From: Caldithrix sp.
GTDB lineage: Bacteria; KSB1; UBA2214; DYKH01
Length of the DNA stretch: 25,297 nucleotides
Assembly: GCA_020722685.1 (NCBI GenBank)
Contig: DYKH01000042.1
Span: forward strand, 14,722-40,018
Direction of reading: 5' to 3'
A program made the position numbers and the translations under genes. A model generated the notes under the pieces. That model searched no databases, was not told the DNA's origin, and saw only the letters and a program-made list of their open reading frames with translations. Shown here one piece after another: positions 23,550 through 25,297 of the stretch. The first letter of the stretch is position 1, and the number at the start of each line of letters is the position of its first letter.

Positions 23550-24860
23550 CTAAGGTTTTGGCATCCCGGATATGCCGGCTCTGTTTTTCATTTGCAGCAT
23601 ATTCCAGCTCTGCTCCGTCAGCAATGGCTCAGTAGGGTTGCCAAGCATAGCGATCATTTCTTTTTTTACCCGCAAGAAATCCGCCATGTTTGCCGCTAAT
23701 ACCGGATCCCCGGAGGTGTTCTTGATTTTTAGCGGATTGATGGGACGCCCGTTCTCGTAAAACGCATAATGCAAATGCGGCCCGGTGGCCAAGCCGGTGC
23801 TGCCGACGTAGCCGATAACGTCTTTCTGTTTTACCGCCGATCCCACCTGTATGTCAGCCGCGAACCGGCTAAAATGGCCGTACACCGTCACGAAATGGGG
23901 ATTCTTGTGCCGGATCTTGACGTAATTGCCGATGCCGCCATTGTAGCCCTTCTCGATCACCACGCCATCAGCCGCGGCAGAGACCGGGGTGCCGGTCGGC
24001 GCGGCAAAGTCCACGGCGTAATGACTACGGACAATTTTCAGGATGGGGTGCATCCGCGCGCCGGAAAAATAGGAGCTGATGCGGCGATAGTTGAGCGGCG
24101 ATTTGAGAAAAGTTTTCTGGAAGGATTTGCCGGAGAGGTCATAGTACCCGCCAGCCTGTGGAGAGTTGTCAAAATAGATGGCCGTAAGGGGGGTTCCACT
24201 GAGATTATACTGGCCTGCAAGTATGCGACCATAGCTCACAAACCGGCCCAAACTGTCGGGGCATGCGGCGTCCTGAAGGTAGTTGGCTTCATAGACGATA
24301 CGAAACTCATCGCCTTTGCGGGGGTCGGTAAAAAAATCCACGTCCCATTGAAACACATCGCTAAAGGCGGTGATGAGCTCGGGCTTTTCGCCCAAATCAA
24401 GAATCGCCTCGTACAGCGTGGATTGCACTTTGCCGGTCAGCGTTTTGATCCGTGTGAGCAGAGGGATATTTTCCACTTTGCCGAGAAAGACGCCGGACGT
24501 GTCACGCTGAACCTTTACGGTGCGGCTTATTTCCGGATAGTACAAGAAGCCGTGGATGGTTTCGGTTGAATCGGAAAGAATGCAGTATTTTTGCGACGGT
24601 TTTATCAGGCGGTGGTTGCACACTTGAGTGAATGCGGCAATGATTGCAGAAGCAGTCGCCTGACTGATATTTTCCCGCTTGAAGACTTCCGAGAGTGTGT
24701 CTCCGGGCTTGAATCTCCCCTCTTTGCGGACGTAGTTGGTTTCGCTTGGCTGCTCTGTATTCACTGACGGGCTTTCTTGCCGCACTTGGTGCTGACGATT
24801 ACAGCCCAAAGAAAGCATGTATAGAACGGCAGTTGCCGTGCTAAGAATCGCTATTCGCAA
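23550..24860 (-). CDS. Lipoprotein M23-family peptidoglycan endopeptidase
   Basis: This envelope enzyme should cut peptide cross-links of peptidoglycan. With the TTG start at 24860 it has 436 residues and begins MRIAILSTATAVLYMLSLGC, a lipoprotein-like signal with Cys20; GAGGAGAGAGG lies just upstream. A GTG at 24905 would add 15 residues but place a long hydrophilic stretch before the signal. Next come an OapA/LysM-like segment (RFKPGDTLSEVFKRENIS, near 49), a Csd3-type middle domain (SDVFQWDVDFFTDPRKGDEFRI) and the M23 domain with zinc ligands His280, Asp284 (HYAVD, Ala in place of the common Gly) and HLH (His362, His364). All catalytic residues are present. This layout matches MepM/Csd3-like cell-shape hydrolases. 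The lipobox (SLGC) is not perfect. Confidence 0.92.
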   Translation of the reverse strand: MRIAILSTATAVLYMLSLGCNRQHQVRQESPSVNTEQPSETNYVRKEGRFKPGDTLSEVFKRENISQATASAIIAAFTQVCNHRLIKPSQKYCILSDSTETIHGFLYYPEISRTVKVQRDTSGVFLGKVENIPLLTRIKTLTGKVQSTLYEAILDLGEKPELITAFSDVFQWDVDFFTDPRKGDEFRIVYEANYLQDAACPDSLGRFVSYGRILAGQYNLSGTPLTAIYFDNSPQAGGYYDLSGKSFQKTFLKSPLNYRRISSYFSGARMHPILKIVRSHYAVDFAAPTGTPVSAAADGVVIEKGYNGGIGNYVKIRHKNPHFVTVYGHFSRFAADIQVGSAVKQKDVIGYVGSTGLATGPHLHYAFYENGRPINPLKIKNTSGDPVLAANMADFLRVKKEMIAMLGNPTEPLLTEQSWNMLQMKNRAGISGMPKP

Positions 24861-24998
24861 GATGCTACCTCTCTCCTCTGAGTAAAAATAATCTGTGGAT
24901 CGCACGATTGTTGCCTTGTGTCACGTTAAGATATTGAATCAAAATTTAAATTGGTAGCGAAATTTTGTAACCAATCACGGGGTTGTCCTGCCAGTGCT

Positions 24999-25071
24999 GT
25001 CATTCCTGCAGATGCAGGCATCTCCTTTCCAGTGCACGGCAGAGGGAGACCCCGCATCCGCAGGGGCGACA
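24999..25071. repeat. REP-like imperfect inverted repeat
   Basis: The 27-base arms 24999-25025 (starting GTCATTCCTGCAGATGCAGG) and 25045-25071 (GGAGACCCCGCATCCGCAGG and on) are imperfect reverse complements around a 19-base centre. Each arm contains a smaller palindrome (CCTGC/GCAGG in the left arm). GTCATTCC-type palindromes are a common kind of interspersed repeat in bacterial genomes. It lies between the M23 gene start and the small Tat ORF. Confidence 0.55.
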
Positions 25072-25129
25072 ACATCCTGTGATCGGCTACCAAAAAGCCA
25101 CGATCACCACAGAGTTTAGGAGGAACCAC

Positions 25130-25234
25130 ATGGCTGTGTTAAACGACCTATCACGCAGGGAATTTGCAAAAAAAGCCGCCACCGGCGCTTTGACCATCGC
25201 ATCCGTTTTGGGGGCGGATCGGATAAAAGCCTGA
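25130..25234 (+). pseudogene. Free-standing Tat signal peptide ORF, body missing
   Basis: A perfect AGGAGG (25118-25123) stands 6 bases before an ATG that opens a 34-residue frame. It contains the twin-arginine motif SRREFAKK, a hydrophobic stretch (ATGALTIASVLG) and ends ADRIKA followed by TGA TAG. This is a complete Tat signal peptide with no mature protein. Such leaders usually precede Gfo/Idh/MocA-type oxidoreductases, sugar isomerases or similar secreted enzymes, often as GANDRIRVG. The other two + frames after the stop are open to the window end but show no recognisable domain, and a - strand gene appears to end at 25255. So it is more likely a truncated gene remnant than a frameshift, though a short real product cannot be excluded. 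Confidence 0.55.
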
Positions 25235-25254
25235 TAGGAAGAATTCATTTCAAC

Positions 25255-25297
25255 CTATTTCAAATTATCCCCAAACACATCCCGGATTGCGTCGAGA
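25255..25297 (-). CDS. C-terminal end of an unidentified protein (partial)
   Basis: Reading the - strand from the window edge, one frame gives LDAIRDVFGDNLK and a TAG at 25257-25255. The peptide looks like an amphipathic helix at a protein end. Only 13 residues are visible, so the call is weak and the family unknown. It would converge with the Tat ORF, 20 bases away. Confidence 0.35.
   Translation of the reverse strand, partial: LDAIRDVFGDNLK

Noticed and set aside
23769..24569. 266-codon + strand frame antisense to the M23 lipoprotein gene
   Set aside because: The opposite strand carries all M23 motifs; this long shadow has no recognisable domain or ribosome binding site.
1..25297. CRISPR arrays, tRNA or rRNA genes, intact insertion sequences, prophage genes
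   Set aside because: No regularly spaced repeats, cloverleaf-like GTTCRANYC blocks or transposase or phage domains were seen in the sequence or translated frames.

Overview
The window is bacterial DNA of about 50% GC, gene-dense and mostly core housekeeping. Several clues point to a member of the FCB-type candidate phyla (KSB1, Calditrichota, Marinimicrobia and similar), but not to a species. Two secreted proteins end in Por/T9SS-like sorting tails (one has the classic YPNPFNP motif), one of them is a long periplasmic beta-propeller, the ribonucleotide reductase is the B12-dependent class II type, and TTG or GTG starts are common. No rRNA, tRNA, CRISPR array or intact transposase was seen.

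Layout. 1-126 is the tail of an unidentified + strand gene, followed by hairpins. 589-3363 (-) is nrdJ, with a terminator hairpin behind it and, upstream, a promoter plus two NrdR-box-like palindromes exactly 31 bp apart. 3734-7756 (+) is a riboflavin operon, promoter-leader-ribD-ribE-ribBA-ribH, complete up to lumazine synthase and riboflavin synthase; I could not find an FMN riboswitch in its 350-base leader, which instead holds a diverged direct repeat and small hairpins. 7861-10044 is a secreted propeller protein. 10318-16627 runs recN, a YbgF/CpoB-like TPR protein and dnaE, the last two overlapping or abutting. 16762-17367 is a YIP1-family membrane protein whose last helix lies in another frame. 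17434-17557 is a cluster of small palindromes, followed by a long-form sugar-1-phosphate nucleotidylyltransferase (17622-18686).

The right part is more accessory. A HicB antitoxin gene (18808-19026) is followed by only the first codons of hicA, and that remnant runs in frame into the signal peptide of a secreted M1 metallopeptidase with extra C-terminal domains (19118-22102). A strong promoter and a structured leader precede khpA (22509-22739). rlmH (-) faces it, and a small cysteine-rich protein gene (23305-23526, +) starts 22 bases from the rlmH start. An M23 lipoprotein (-) follows, then a REP-like inverted repeat, a free-standing Tat signal peptide ORF with a perfect ribosome binding site but no mature protein, and the C-terminal end of a - strand gene.

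I do not see a clear new multi-gene system. The most promising oddities are the NrdR-box pair, the hicBA remnant fused to a peptidase, the cysteine-rich small protein, the orphan Tat peptide and the khpA leader.
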